Below, in pieces: positions 12,460 through 24,525 of a stretch of DNA of 64,000 nt (the stretch's first letter is position 1; every line of letters begins with the position of its first letter). The position numbers were made by a program, and so were the translations under genes. Origin of the DNA: Pyronema omphalodes. Lineage: Eukaryota; Ascomycota; Pezizomycetes; Pezizales; Pyronemataceae. A model generated the notes under the pieces. That model was not told where the DNA came from. It did no database searches and worked only from the letters and a program-made list of their open reading frames with translations. The stretch spans positions 186,001 through 250,000 of the forward strand of contig JAJJXM010000040.1 in assembly GCA_024516155.1 (NCBI GenBank). The letters run 5' to 3'.

Positions 12460-14160
12460 ATGGGTTATGGGTTACGGATTGATTCAGATGATTCAGATGA
12501 TGGCTACTATGTATATACTGCCGGATATCATTATGTTCTAAGAGCTGTGTTATGTTTAGTTGGAAATGAAAGAAATGAATTGGAAGGAAAAGGATATATC
12601 ATATCGGATATTGATTTTGATTTGGGTAAGATATTGGGAATGGGGAGGAGAGTAGGGGGGGGGGGGGGGGGTCGAGAAGGTAATATGGAATATTTAATAC
12701 AGGAATAAATGAATGGGTTGGTGGATCTCTACTTGGATCTTGGATCTTGTGGAGTGAAAGGAGTTGACTGTTGACAGTTGGAATATATACACACGAGCTA
12801 GAAGCTTTAGAACTCATTCCATTGTATATTGGATCGATATTTCAACACTACACTCGGACTCGGATTCAGTGATATCGGTTTCTTCCATCATCCGCTTTTA
12901 CTGGGGTTTATCTATCTGGTATACCTACAGAGAGATGGAAGTTGTAAGCCTGTATATTGAGAAGGGGAGTTGTTGGGAATCGAGGGGGGGGGGGGGGAGG
13001 TTTATAGAGTTCAATGATATTGGTATTATGCAGTTCATTAATGAGTCATGAGTCATGAGTCACGAGTCACGAACTGTAAGGATGAGAAATGGTATGTAGG
13101 TTCATTAGATTAGGTATATTAGTAGCTGATGTCTAAGTTATCATCACGGTGAACTTGGTAAACTTGGTAAACTCCAGAATCGAAGAATTATTTAGATTGA
13201 TGAAATATATCTCTAGTTACACATACCGCGATGTGGGGACTCAAATTCCAATGCATTCATCCCATATATTATAATTCAGATATAGAGACACTGCAAGACA
13301 GCATTCACAACTCCAAAGGCTTCACAAGAAACAGTAAAGGCTTAAAACCTCTTGAATATCCAGTTTTGATTATAATCATTTCGTAGTTCATGGAAGGCAG
13401 TTATCTTGGCATTTACAGTCGCAGTTGTAGCGAGGGCAAAAGTATGGCGCAGTGATACAACAGAACGCTAGACTTACCCTTTCATCAGTGTGCATGAACA
13501 CTTTCGACGACCAGAATTATGTGAAGTGAAGAATTTGTGGAAAATGAGAAAAAAGTGGGAAAAAAGAGTACTTTTGAAACTTTGAGATTTTAATTTCCTG
13601 TACTACACAGATGAAATCATGGAGAGAGATTCAGGGATAAGATGGGAAATATACACGACGTAGGGAAATCGTGTTTACTTCTGTATAACTGCTATACCAA
13701 GACTATAGAGTGAATAAATAAACAATAGTTATTGCTACATATACATAAAATCATTGATGAAGAAGGAATAGATGGATGGGTGCCACAAACATTTCTAAAC
13801 CTTACACATACATAGTCATGAAAACTGCCCTTCTCCATAAATTTTTAATTTCTTTTTTAATCCCCACAAATAGTCCCAAAGTACCTTGGATTATTGTGCA
13901 GTAATCAAAAAATCATTTTGCGGTATGAAAAAAACGTGGCTAGTGTTGAAGCCATAAGCTTCGCATCGTTGCCGGGTATGTATGGTTGATACACGAGTAG
14001 CGCCACACATCCCCACCTAGCACCCCACCCCCTGGCCCTGGGCGTCATCCCCGCAACGCGAACCCCACAACTTTCGCAAGTTACGCAACGCTTTCAACGC
14101 CGTCAACAACGCCCTCAACCACCGATCAACGCGCCTGAAGCGACAACAGCGCGCATAACC

Positions 14161-15622
14161 ATGGCCCAACGACCGCAATCTCTCACAGCGGAGCTGGAGC
14201 GAATCGAAATGCAAATTACATTAGCCATGCAAGGTAACCAACCCAGCCAGTATTTCATATTTCCATGTGTATCAATGCCTAACCCATCCTCCTCCGAGTA
14301 TAGAAATCGATGCCAACTTTGCGCGCGCCCATCGAATCATTACAAACAGCATTATCCCCGTTGTCGAGCGTTACCAAACTCATTCAGATGCTGTATCTGA
14401 GGGTACAAAGTTCTGGCGACAATTTTTCGAAACCTCTGCTGGTATCACGCTTGATACTGTGAAGGAATCGAATGAAACTACGATTGCAGATGAAACTACT
14501 GTGCGCGCGGATAATACGGGAGTCTCCTCACCTGGGAACTATAGAGAGGGTGAAGATGGATTAATGGGTATGCGGGTACCATTAAATGACGACTCGGAAC
14601 TACTGGACGAACAAATGGAAGAAGATACAATCATGGCTTCACTACAAATGCAGAGTACTCCTGAACCTCGTCAACCATGGAAACAGGAAGAAGAAACCGA
14701 TTCCTCCTACCAAATGCTCGCCCAGGAATTAACCGCAAAATACGATCTCCCAGCACCTGGTGCCTCCAAGCAGCAAATGCTAGAAGACGAATCCTCCCTC
14801 AGCATCGCCGCACCCTCCACACCCCGAACCGGGAAATCACGAATCGGCGGCGGAGGCAGCGGTAGCGGGTACCCCGACCCCACCACCCCCTCATCCACCC
14901 TCCCGCACCCCACCACGATCCGCGGTGCCCCCACCACAACCCCCGGCCGACTCCTCCACCAAACCGCGACCAAAAGCTGGCGAATCCAAGCCACCCCCGG
15001 CGCCGCCCCAATGTCCAAATACCGAGCCAGCGCAGCCTCCATGATCCCCTCCGTCACAACCCCCGCCCGTCCAAACCCCCACAACTTCACAAACGACTCC
15101 TCACCCTTATCCTCACCCATCCAATACCCCGAATTCCAAACCCAAGTCCTAAACACTCCCGGACCCGGTCCATCACACGCACGAACACCCGCTCGTTTAT
15201 TACTAACCCGAGACTGGGGCTTCACCGGCGGACCTCCCGGAACCGGTACTATCAAATCCAAAACCCCCGCCAAGAACACCGCCGGCACCACTGGGGGTAC
15301 AAAATACGGAGGCTACGACTTCGGCGACAGTGACGACGACGATATTTTCCTCCCACCAGGCTTCTCACCACCGAAAACTATGCAGTTTTCAATTCCTGCA
15401 AGTAAACTAATAGCAACCCCCGCTAGAGAAGCTAGTAGAAGGATCGTTAAGGATATTTTACAAACTGCTGGTGCGGATGATACAATTACTACGGCTACTG
15501 ATACTACGACAAGAGACACTGGTGAGCGGAAAAGTTTCGTTGGAGAGGATTCGAGTTTTTTGGAGGATCTTAGAGGTGGTCCGAAGAGGGTTGTGAAGGA
15601 GGAGGATCCGTTTGATGGATAG
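14161..15622 (+). CDS. ASK1: DASH complex subunit Ask1
   Basis: Ask1 is a subunit of the fungal DASH/Dam1 ring that couples kinetochores to spindle microtubules. It is a known target of Cdk1. Two exons, 14161-14233 and 14304-15622, join through EID to give 463 residues. The family domain is at about residues 8-70: a heptad-like LERIEMQITLAMQ helix, then NFARAHRIIT and a KFWRQFFE block, all typical of the DASH_Ask1 domain. The remainder is low-complexity, rich in Ser, Thr, Pro and Gly. It contains several S/T-P sites (for example in APSTPRTGK and ARTPARLL), consistent with Cdk control. A short acidic patch (DSDDDD) lies near residue 370. The first in-frame ATG precedes the conserved helix, so the start is secure. 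The gene converges on the phosphorylase gene. Confidence 0.92.
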
Positions 15623-16145
15623 GATATGATAGAGATTGGGAAAATGGGATGGTTTAATATTTTTGTGGGATTTAAAAGTGGGAAATTGGTTGTTGATACT
15701 TAATTTATGAGTGGTAATGCTCGGATGGTAAAATAAGTAATGACCTTGTTTTTTCAGGGATGCTTGATATATATTGCGTGGTATTTGGGTGGTTATAAAA
15801 TAATATCAGGAACCATCCATGGCACCAAGTAACTATTTCATCCGGTGATTTTAACGTAAACCTCCTCCACAGATACATAAATACTGTAGCGGACATTGCA
15901 ACATTTTTCCAGTTCTGGATCCCCGGAATGTGGAGGCGGTTTATTTTTATTTTATCACAATGGCAGCCTGTCAAAAGTAAAAGATGATGAAATCAACTCA
16001 AAATGTCATTGGTATTTTTCTCGCATGGTATCACAATAACTACAAAGGTACTCAAAGCCATCCTCCGTTACCCAAAAAGTGAAAATCCCTAATCTGCAGA
16101 TCCAAAAACGGACAAACCCATAAACTCCCATCCTAATTCCATCAC
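15623..16145. other. Convergent intergenic region
   Basis: About 520 bp between the stop codons of ASK1 (+) and GPH1 (-). It should hold the 3' ends of both transcripts. No terminator or gene is recognisable. Confidence 0.6.
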
Positions 16146-19100
16146 TTACAAATGAGAAGAAGAAGCCATGGGGTTCAACGGTTCAATGTTCCAGATCATA
16201 TCGGCATATCTGAGAGTATCAGTTAGCATCAGTCATGAGATCTCACTACCACACCCTACAGAACGCCCTCATCAGGGGCCAGGAAGACTTACTCATTGAT
16301 ACACCTATCCGCCGAGAAGAAACCCATAGAAGCCACCGAGTTGATGCACTTGGTGGCCCACTCATCCTTATCCTTGAAGGCCTCATCTACGAGATCCTGA
16401 GTAGCAAGGTAACTTGAGAAATCATCTGAAACCAAATAATAATCACAACCTGTAGTCAAGGCCGACATGAGACTTCCATAAACCGTTGGGTCTCCGAATG
16501 TTCCCTTTTCAATCTCATCACAGACACGACGTAACTTGGGATCCATCTCTACTTGCCCGTAGCGGTGACGGTGACGGAGTTCTTCGACATCCTATTGGGT
16601 TGCGTTAGTATGTAGTTACCTCACGGGGTAGGATGGGAAAACTAACCTCAGCGAGGTTACCAAGCAAGAATATATTCTCCTCTCCAATCTCCCTCGTAAT
16701 CTCAATGTTTGCTCCATCCATGGTTCCAATAATCAATCCTCCATTGAGGACAAACTTCATATTCGAAGTACCTGACGCCTCAGTTCCTGCAGTGGAGATA
16801 TGCTCGCTAATATCCGAAGCCGGAACGATGAGTTCAGCCTTCGAGACATTGTAGTCCTCGATGAAGACGACTTTGAGAAGATCGCCAATGTCTTTGTCCT
16901 TGTTGACAACTTCTCCGACTGCGTTGATCAAACGGATTACAGTCTTAGCCATCCAATATCCGGGGGCGGCCTTTCCTCCAAAGATAGAAGCACGAGGCAC
17001 CTGCTTCTTCCTCTCGGCGGGAGTCATATCTTTCAAAGTAAGGTAGCGATGGATAACACCAAAGATGTTCATCTGCTGACGCTTATATTCGTGGATACGT
17101 TTAACCTGGATATCGAACAGCGAGTGCGGGTTGACAGAGATAGAAGTAGTGTCACGGATGTATTTAGCAAGCTTTATCTTGTTGCTAAGTTTAATCTCGT
17201 TCCATTCACGACGGAACTCTTTATCATCCACAAAGTCTCTTAAGCCTTCCAACAAGCTGAGGTTCTTGAGGAAGTCATAACCTCCGAGCTTACTGGCAAT
17301 TAGGTCCGAGAGCTTAGGGTTTGCTTGGTGCAACCATCGACGAGGTGTAATACCATTTGTCACGTTGGTGAACTTGTCGGGGCCGTAGATGTCGACAAAG
17401 TCTTTGAAGATTGTAGCTTTAATCAAGTCGGAGTGAAGCTCGGCGACTCCGTTAACCTTGTGGGATCCGATGATGGCCAGGTATGCCATGCGGATGACCT
17501 GGGGTTGAGATTCTTCAATGATCGACACACGGCTGAGCATGTCACGGTCTTGAGGGAACTTGCGCTCGACGCTCTGGAGGAAGAAGAGGTTGATGTCGTA
17601 GATGATTTGAAGATGGCGGGGCAAGAGGTGCTGAACGAGGGGGACAGACCACTTCTCAAGAGCCTCGGGGAGAACAGTGTGGTTGGTGTATCCAAAGGTA
17701 CGGACAACAAGGTCCCAGGCATCATCCCAAGAAAGGTGCTCAACATCAACCAAGATTCTCTGCAGTTCGACAATAGCCAAAGTAGGATGGGTGTCGTTGA
17801 GCTGAATAGCAACTTGATCGGGGAACTCCTTCCAGGGACGGTGGGTCTTCTTGAATCGTCTGATGATATCGTGGAGAGATGCGGCAACCCAGAAGTACTG
17901 CTGCTTCAAACGGAGCTCCTTTCCGGCGTCGATGTTGTCGTTGGGGTACAACACGGCGGAAATAGTCTCGGCTCTCTGCTGGTCACGGATAGATCCCTCG
18001 TAGTCACCGGCGTTGAACTTTTGGAAGTCGAACTCGCCGCTGGCAGGCTTGGAAGACCAGAGACGAAGATTGTTGGTTGTATTGGTCTCGTAACCTGGAA
18101 CAGGAACGTCGTAGGCAATAGCCTGAACGATCTCTCCGCCCTCCCACAAGTTGATTGTTCGTCCATTCTGATCACTATAATTATCAGCTGAAATCCTAGG
18201 AGAAGAAGATTGGAACAACTCACGTATCCTTCTTTACATATCCGTAGAACATAATATCAATGACGACATCGTGTCTTGGAAACTCCCAAGGGTTAAAGTC
18301 CAGCCAGTAATCCGGTACCTCGACTTGGTACCCATCAATAATTTCTTGTTTGAAGATACCATATCTGTATCTTAGTCCGTAACCCCAGGCTGGATAATTA
18401 AGGGTAGCAAGTCCATCCAGAAAGCAAGCCGCCAATCTTCCAAGACCTCCGTTACCAAGAGCAGCATCATGTTCCTGATTGATAATATCCTCAATTCTGA
18501 AACCAAGCTCAGAAATACCTTCACGAGCGACATCCTTGATCTGGGTATTGAGCATAGCATTGTCCAATGCTCTTCCCATCAAGAACTCTAGAGATAAGTA
18601 GTAGACACGTTTTGGATCTTGGAAAGTCTGATTCTGCTGCGTTTTGTTCCATCCGATAACGAGGTTATCACGAAGTGCCAATGCTGTACCAGCGTATGCG
18701 GCGGCATCGTCGCAGTTGTACATCGAACGTGCAAGTGTGGTTTCGACATGGCGTACGACGGCTTTCTGCATAATTTCATCATAAGTATCATCCTTATAAC
18801 ATCTTCCATCTCAATATCATCTCAAAATCAACAATACTAACCTGGAACTCCTCCTTTCCCTTAAACTCAGCTGCGGCCTGTAGATGAAATGTTAGCAGAA
18901 TGATCGGCGATTAAGGTTGACGGTTAACCGGGATTGGGGAACGGACAAGGTGACGCCATCTGTTTGGTAGCTCAGTTAGCTCGTACATCCATCGATCATA
19001 AACTTCAAGTCATCTCAGGTGAAAGAAAAACTAACGTTGCTCGGAGCTGCTCAGGAATGCTAGCCTCAACGGCCTTAATTTCACGAACTCCAAAACCAGT

Positions 19101-19181
19101 GTGGGTTCTCTTGTGCTTTGGACGAAGAGGAGGTTCGGTAATGCTGCGAGGTGGAGGACTTGTTACGGGAGGGTTCGTCAT
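16146..19181 (-). CDS. GPH1: Glycogen phosphorylase
   Basis: This PLP enzyme releases glucose-1-phosphate from glycogen in the cytosol. Seven exons on the minus strand read: 19181-19036, 18959-18947, 18877-18842, 18765-18224, 18174-16647, 16591-16293, 16209-16146, giving 875 residues, the fungal norm. Landmarks are [14 protein letters not shown], the [13 protein letters not shown] glycine loop, [23 protein letters not shown], and the PLP site [10 protein letters not shown] with Lys719. The N-terminal RTHTGFG segment corresponds to the region phosphorylated in yeast Gph1, so Thr27 is the likely regulatory site. The start at 19181 is the only ATG before that segment. Exon 2 is a 13-nt microexon (T-WRHL) with a weak donor, GTCCGT. 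An alternative donor, GTTAAC, 18 nt further on would add six residues in frame. Otherwise the model matches the family throughout. Confidence 0.96.
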
Positions 19182-20599
19182 GTTGATATTGACGTCCTTT
19201 TATCTCAAAAGGATAAAATAAAGATAAAAAGAAGGATAAAGGAGCTCTTTTACAAGTTGTGAGAGATGGATTTGGGAATGAAGTTAAAGAGGAGGATGAA
19301 GTGAACAGAGGAATAGCGGAGAAGAGGAAGAGAGGGGAGTTGATCTCGGATGAGGAGATCAAGGTAGTGGTGGGGTAAGCTTGCCAATGCTATGCAGTGG
19401 GACCTTCTTAAGTATAGCTACTTTATGGACTGTAGGGAGTATGCCAACATGGACAACACACTGCTGCTGCTGCTGCTGCGCAATTAATTGCGGAGAAATT
19501 ACTCCATCATCAGTTCGTCATTTTCAGATCATCCACAGTTACTGCATATTCAAGCTTGCAAGTTGTTTGTAACCGGGAAAAACGCAAGCTCTTCCGTCCG
19601 TGATGTGAGGTGAGCTGGTGGTACATTGACGAGTGGTGATACATGAGTTTGCCCGTTGGTGCGGGGGTGTTTGATCGACCGACGGTTGTTATCGATAGCA
19701 GGGTATGGAAGGGGTTCCCGCGGAGTAGATCGAGGAGATTCAGACCGTCCTTTAGCGGATAAAACCTCCAAAATTCGCCCCCACGCTTTGAAGCTCGAAG
19801 CTCGCTCGAGGCCGGGTTGGTCTAGAAAGCTGTGACTGAAGCTCGTGAATGGTCAAAATAATCTACCCTAAAGCTAATGAGGTTAAAGTGCTCGCTTGTC
19901 AATCGCTAGCTTGCGCGGGGATGTCTCAGGTACTCGAGACTTGGCATGCGTTTTCGGCTTTGGCACCGGCCAGCATCGCAGCACCTCCATAATTAGATAT
20001 CACGTGATGCAGCGTAATTGTCCCAGGGCTTTAGTTCTATTCGCCTGTACTCGGAGTACAGTATGCGGAGAATTTTTGATTGCGTCATATATTCCGAGAT
20101 TGATGGGAATCTGGGGGTAGATTGGAGGGGTTGTGGCCTATATCGGAACAATGTCGGACTTGTAAGGGAACGAGAGGGCCTCCATCCTTCAACAAGCCTT
20201 CGAAGCTAACATTAGCTAATCGAAAGGCATCAGCCCATATCACGAGATCTGAGAGAATCAGCTCTAAGCTAATGTTCGCTACGCAGCGCTTATCGACTTC
20301 AGTCGAACCCAAAACCGTCAGAGTCGCCACCGTCTGCATAGCCAACCTGAGAAAAGTCAATACTAAGGCTTATCATCAGTTGTATTTCCGTACATCAGAA
20401 GACTATTCTCACTCAACATAATCGAGTAAATGTGACAAAGTATAAACTACAGATAAAGAGCAAATTATTTTCCTCCACGCATCAGACGATTCTTGAACAA
20501 ACCAATGGCTACCATATCTAGTACTATCCCAAGACTGTATGATCCCGATGATGGATGCAAAGAGAGTCATACGGATATTGTAAGTTACTTTATCATATT
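19182..20599. other. GPH1 upstream region
   Basis: This is the start of a 5.3-kb divergent spacer between GPH1 (-) and the RSC8-like gene (+). It is presumed to hold the GPH1 promoter and leader. A CTG pentamer run lies near 19463-19478. Short open frames occur at 19896-20421 on both strands, but none shows recognisable protein features. Confidence 0.45.
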
Positions 20600-21327
20600 T
20601 TCACCTTACATCTTGTAAATTTTGAACATAGTCATACACATGGTTGCACCCGTTTCAAGACGCAGACTGTGGTAGTTAGTTAGCATCGTCATGCTTTGGT
20701 TGTATTGAAGATGATGACGTACCTAAATTAGTTTAATAGTTACCTAGGGTATTTATCCGCACCCGATTGTGATTTTTTGCTTCAACTGAAGTTTCGAATT
20801 ATCGGTAAATAAAAGTTTTCGTATAATTATTTTCCAATTTCTAGTATATTATGTACATGTCAGTTCTAATTCACTCCCAAAGCGCACAAAGAATACACAT
20901 ATATTCCTGAAAGTCCTCCGTAGGACCAATCATCAATCAAACTTCACAATCAACGAAAACAAAAAACATCATGTTCCATAGATCTTCTTCATCACGAAAT
21001 AGCCGTCTAACGCTTCTAATTGTGGCCGCCGCTAGCACTGATCTAAAGGGTTTGTACATCTTGTCCATATACATATCGACCAATGCATAATGATAGGCGG
21101 AATCAATCCAAGGTCTCAACCCCAACCCAGCTGCAGTATCAGAGGATAATCATGAACCCGGTAATCTTTACGCTGGAGTCAAAGCATCATATTATCAATA
21201 AATTGCAAACCGACAGACTATCAAATCTCGGCTGTAGTTTCAGCTTTGGATAATAACCTCTATGGATGGCAGATGGGAGGGGGGAAGAGCGCGATTATAT
21301 GCTTCCACCCGCAATCTCTGATATTCT

Positions 21328-21560
21328 TGTTTGATTACAGCAGCGCAAAGAGAGCCAGGGAGAGTTCGATGTAGTATTCGTACGTCGGTAGCTTTTACTA
21401 TGTCGGAAATACAAAGGAAATTCCCAAATGGAGCATTATGATAAACATCAGGACAGTGACGCAGAAGGACTATGTTATTGTTTAATTACAGCAACGTAAA
21501 GAAAGCGAAGAAAGTTCGATGTAGTATTCGTCAGCAGCTTTCACTCTGCTGGAAGTCCAA
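21328..21560. repeat. Diverged tandem pair within the relic region
   Basis: Two similar blocks start near 21335 and near 21475. Each contains an ATTACAGCA-CG-AAAG motif followed by AGTTCGATGTAGTATTCGT. The period is about 145 bp. I could not tie this pair to a definite part of the Kre6 gene. Confidence 0.65.
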
Positions 21561-22392
21561 GGCTAACCCGAGCCCCGAGTGGAATGTTCGAATCAACATC
21601 AGCCCTATAAAAAACAATCAGCTCATGGTCAATACAAGATGAGATGGGGACATACATAATTGTCATGGACCACAGGGAATTATCTCGTTGCCTTCCCCTT
21701 CTGATAGAGAATTACATAGTTCACCAGCATGGCGGTATATTTGATAGTATCTAGCCTAGATATTTCAGTTAGCATCGATTGTCATTATCGTGAGTCTGTG
21801 GAGATTCTGAGTGAAATGACTGACCCAAGCTGATTCCAAATTCCAATCAATCCACACCCGATTGTTTCTGCTAAAACTCAGCTTCAACGCCATAGACGAC
21901 AGATCCACCTGTAATATCTTACAACTAATATTTTCATCAGAACCAACTACATTTCCTTTCCTCTTCTAATCTCTCTGCTAGCTAGATTCCGGGTACTCGT
22001 ATATAGGCCAGCCACCAAACAAAGCATTCTGGGGTATTTCTGGAAGTCGTACACAAAGTCCTCAGTAGGATCAATCATGAATCAAAGAAAGCGAATTGCA
22101 CCCCCTCTCCCCCCTAAGAAACCCGACAAAAATCATGTTCCGCAAATCTTGTCAGGATTTGTTTTCCGGAAGTACTATAATGCATTTGATGGCCCACAGT
22201 CACACGGCCACAACAGTAGAAGCTGTTTAGAATATACTAAAAAGCATACTTCTGATACTGTTTTAAATGGTAAGTCAATAATCACGACAAAATTTCAGTG
22301 GATTCTTACATTGTTTCCATCATACCAGGAGTTGTTAAGCATTGCAACTCCGCTGACTGCGTGTTGGTGCTGGTAAACGCTACCACTTCAAG

Positions 22393-22885
22393 AGTTTACC
22401 CAAGCCATACCCAGTTGTTGCTCAACCCTAGATTCAAGATCATGGATAATGGTTCACGCGCAATATCACGTTGCCCAATATTACCACTTGAATTTCGGGC
22501 CAACTGCCTGTCCTTCACAGTTATCAGCTTCCACTCAAGGTAACCGCACAGGCAAGCTGCTCACCCGTCATTCAGAATGTTTCCTCGTCTCCCACAAACC
22601 AAGCAATTGCGCCGTCCTCCTTTCCAGGAATATACTCAAAAGCATACTTCTGATACTATTTTCGGTGGTAAGTTAGTAATTACAAGACACAAGGTGTTCA
22701 GTTCTTACATTTTTTCCATCATACCAAGAATTGTTAAGCATAGTAACTCCGCTAGCAGCCTGTTGGTAAACGCCACCACTCCAGGAGTTCATCTGCGTAA
22801 TTTTGTAGTCCTTAATGGCAACGAAATCTCTATTTGCCTGGTAAAAAACGTCGAACAGAGCTCAGGTCCTGTGAAATATCATGTC
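22393..22885 (-). pseudogene. Near-identical copy of Kre6 exons 2-4 with introns
   Basis: The reverse complement matches the intact gene from about 30783 to 31240 with only scattered, mostly transition, differences. Intron 2 and intron 3 are kept at about the same similarity as the exons. Defects are a C-to-T change producing a TGA stop in exon 3, an altered exon-4 stretch (GPNGN replaced by a longer sequence) and loss of 15 bp after WVW. Confidence 0.92.
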
Positions 22886-22931
22886 AGTTTTGGTTGCCAA
22901 TGATATATAGAGATTTCTGTTGGTCTTATGT

Positions 22932-23410
22932 CCGGATCAATCATGGAAGTTGGGATAGAGCTTGGGATACCATATCGTTTTCTGCCGAGAATTGATCCCT
23001 TGTGGCATCTGTTTTGGATGAATTAGTAAGTAGGGATAGATGCTATGAGCTGTGAATGGTCTTGCATTTGTGCTTGACAGATTTCCGAGTTATTGCATAG
23101 CTCGGTGTGTCTGGATCAGTCATTGGTGTTCAAATGGAGCTTGGGATACCATATCGTTTTCCGCCGAGAATTGATCCCTTGTGGCATCTGTTTTGAATGA
23201 ATTAGTACGTTGGAATAAATACTATGCATTGTAAATGGTCGTACATTTGTGATTGACAGGTATCCGAGTCATTGCATAGCTCAGTGTATCCGGACCCATC
23301 ATTGATATTCGAATGGAGCTTGGGATGCCATATCGTTTTTCGCCGAGCGTTGATCCCTTGTGGCATCTGCTTTGGATGAATTAGCATGTTGCAGTAAACA
23401 CGAGCTGTGA
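22932..23410 (-). repeat. Three tandem copies (about 178 bp) derived from Kre6 exon 1
   Basis: Units begin near 22932, 23109 and 23288, each opening with a TCCGGATCAATCAT-like motif on the plus strand. Their reverse complement aligns to the intact gene at about 30030-30140, which encodes GGKRYSIPN...DPDTPSYAMTRKS. The copies differ from each other by scattered substitutions, so the triplication is not recent. Confidence 0.9.
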
Positions 23411-23430
23411 ATGGTCTTACATTTTTACTT

Positions 23431-24525
23431 TTTGTACTGGTGATAATACTTAGTAGTATTGATGTAGTGCATAAACAGAACTACGCGTATAGACCGACTC
23501 TTGGGACTGTTAGGATACGAGAAATGAGGACGATGGGGAAGAGAATACTTACTATTATTTAATTCTGAATATGTAGCCAGTGATAGAATACTTATTGAAG
23601 ATGCTCAAAGTTGAGTTAGGTTGATGTGTCGATGTTTTGACATGATGAAGATTCAAGGACGCGAAGACGCGAGTGGATGAGAGGATGAAAAGGAGAAGGA
23701 GGAGGGACGGTGTTTGATTTGGATTTGGAAGGAAGGCCTGTTATGACCCCTACAAGCTTTCGGGGCGGGCATATATGTAATGGATACTGGTACTATGGTG
23801 TTTATAGGCGGTTGATGAGAAGAATCATTCTGCGGATATACATGTGATTTCTGGCTTCATGTGAGACGTGACTGCTCGTCAAACTTCATAACAGATTAGA
23901 CCTGGTATAATGAGATAGGGTTTGTCTGGGGTATTTAAAGTTTTGCAATTGACTGAGGTGAATCAAGTCTTGATCAGCATCTTATATATATATCCCACGT
24001 CGATTGCGAACATTAAGCGATGGGCCCTTAAAAACTGCCAATTATCTAACACTAACTAGTCATGAATGTCAGAAGAAAGTTGATGAGGGTAGCTATAAAG
24101 TAAATATAATGTAATTGGAGCTATATTTTACAAAATGAATAACTTCTTCAGAACGTCATATCGTCGATTGGTTTAGTGATCGCCGCTTCTCCTTCGCCCT
24201 AAACACGTATTCTCACTCGATGTATTTGCTTTTAGACTAGCGTGCATCCACTGGAATCCTAGGCCGGCTTGGCTCTTCCTCCAGTGAGAAAGGGAAACGC
24301 GCTCGCCGACAGTCTGCGCTTGGGATCACGAAATCACCAACGTTAACCTCAGCTTGACGTCTCGTCGTCACCACCATCTCTCCAAGCTCCAATTCCCGCG
24401 ACAACAGTTCCGGCAACTACGAGCAACACCAGAAACACGTCCCGTATTTGACGGTTACCAACAAACTCCGACAAAAAAGAACACCATCTCCTGAACCACG
24501 CTCTACACGTTCGCCACGAAACAAT
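23431..24525. other. Upstream region of the RSC8-like gene
   Basis: This is about 1.1 kb of ordinary AT-rich DNA between the relic and the RSC8-like start codon, presumably the promoter and leader. I recognise nothing specific in it. Confidence 0.45.

Larger units (their letters stand above)
8902..14160. other. 5.3-kb repeat-rich spacer
   Basis: No gene is supportable. The first part (to about 9800) is T-rich and is probably the 3' end of the G-alpha transcript. It then contains T-rich tracts (10350-10560), a T24 run and a GT dinucleotide array near 11008-11068, several minisatellites and three G-runs (11933-11943, 12655-12671, 12984-12997). From 13050 to 14000 the sequence is ordinary AT-rich DNA with nothing recognised. 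It leads into the Ask1 promoter. Confidence 0.5.
20600..23430 (-). pseudogene. Decayed, internally re-duplicated Kre6/Skn1-like gene relic
   Basis: Read on the minus strand, this region carries pieces homologous to the intact Kre6/Skn1 gene at 29072-31644, in roughly the gene's order. They are three tandem copies of an exon-1 segment (22932-23410), a segment matching exons 2-4 with introns (22393-22885), a more diverged copy of exons 2-3 (22200-22392), and pieces of exons 4 and 5 encoding NNRVWIDWN and VNYVILYQKGK (21695-21880). A still weaker copy of the last part lies at about 20670-20960: the stretch near 20757 resembles that near 21852, and the stretch near 20900 resembles 22040. No reading frame is intact. 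The exon-3 copy has a premature stop (FRM changed to F-stop-M) and a 15-bp deletion follows WVW. Retained introns show that it arose by DNA duplication, not retroposition. Borders are approximate. Confidence 0.85.

Noticed and set aside
11962..12708. Three overlapping long forward frames, up to 248 codons
   Set aside because: They are products of the TTATGGG and GGTTTT arrays, which lack stop codons in any forward frame.
14707..15291. 194-codon minus-strand open frame
   Set aside because: It is antisense to the low-complexity, C-rich part of ASK1, with Gly/Val/Arg-rich composition and no motif.
17325..18191. 288-codon plus-strand open frame
   Set aside because: It lies wholly antisense to the well-supported glycogen phosphorylase exon 5 and shows no domain of its own.
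20937..21125. 62-codon minus-strand frame (MGLRPWIDSAYHYALV...)
   Set aside because: It looks gene-like at first, but it falls in the Kre6-relic region, is short, and no exon partner or family could be found.
22393..22885. RIP (repeat-induced C-to-T mutation) as the cause of decay in copy A
   Set aside because: Some CpA-to-TpA changes occur, but others are T-to-C, A-to-G or in CpG context, and indels are present. The pattern is not clearly RIP by eye.
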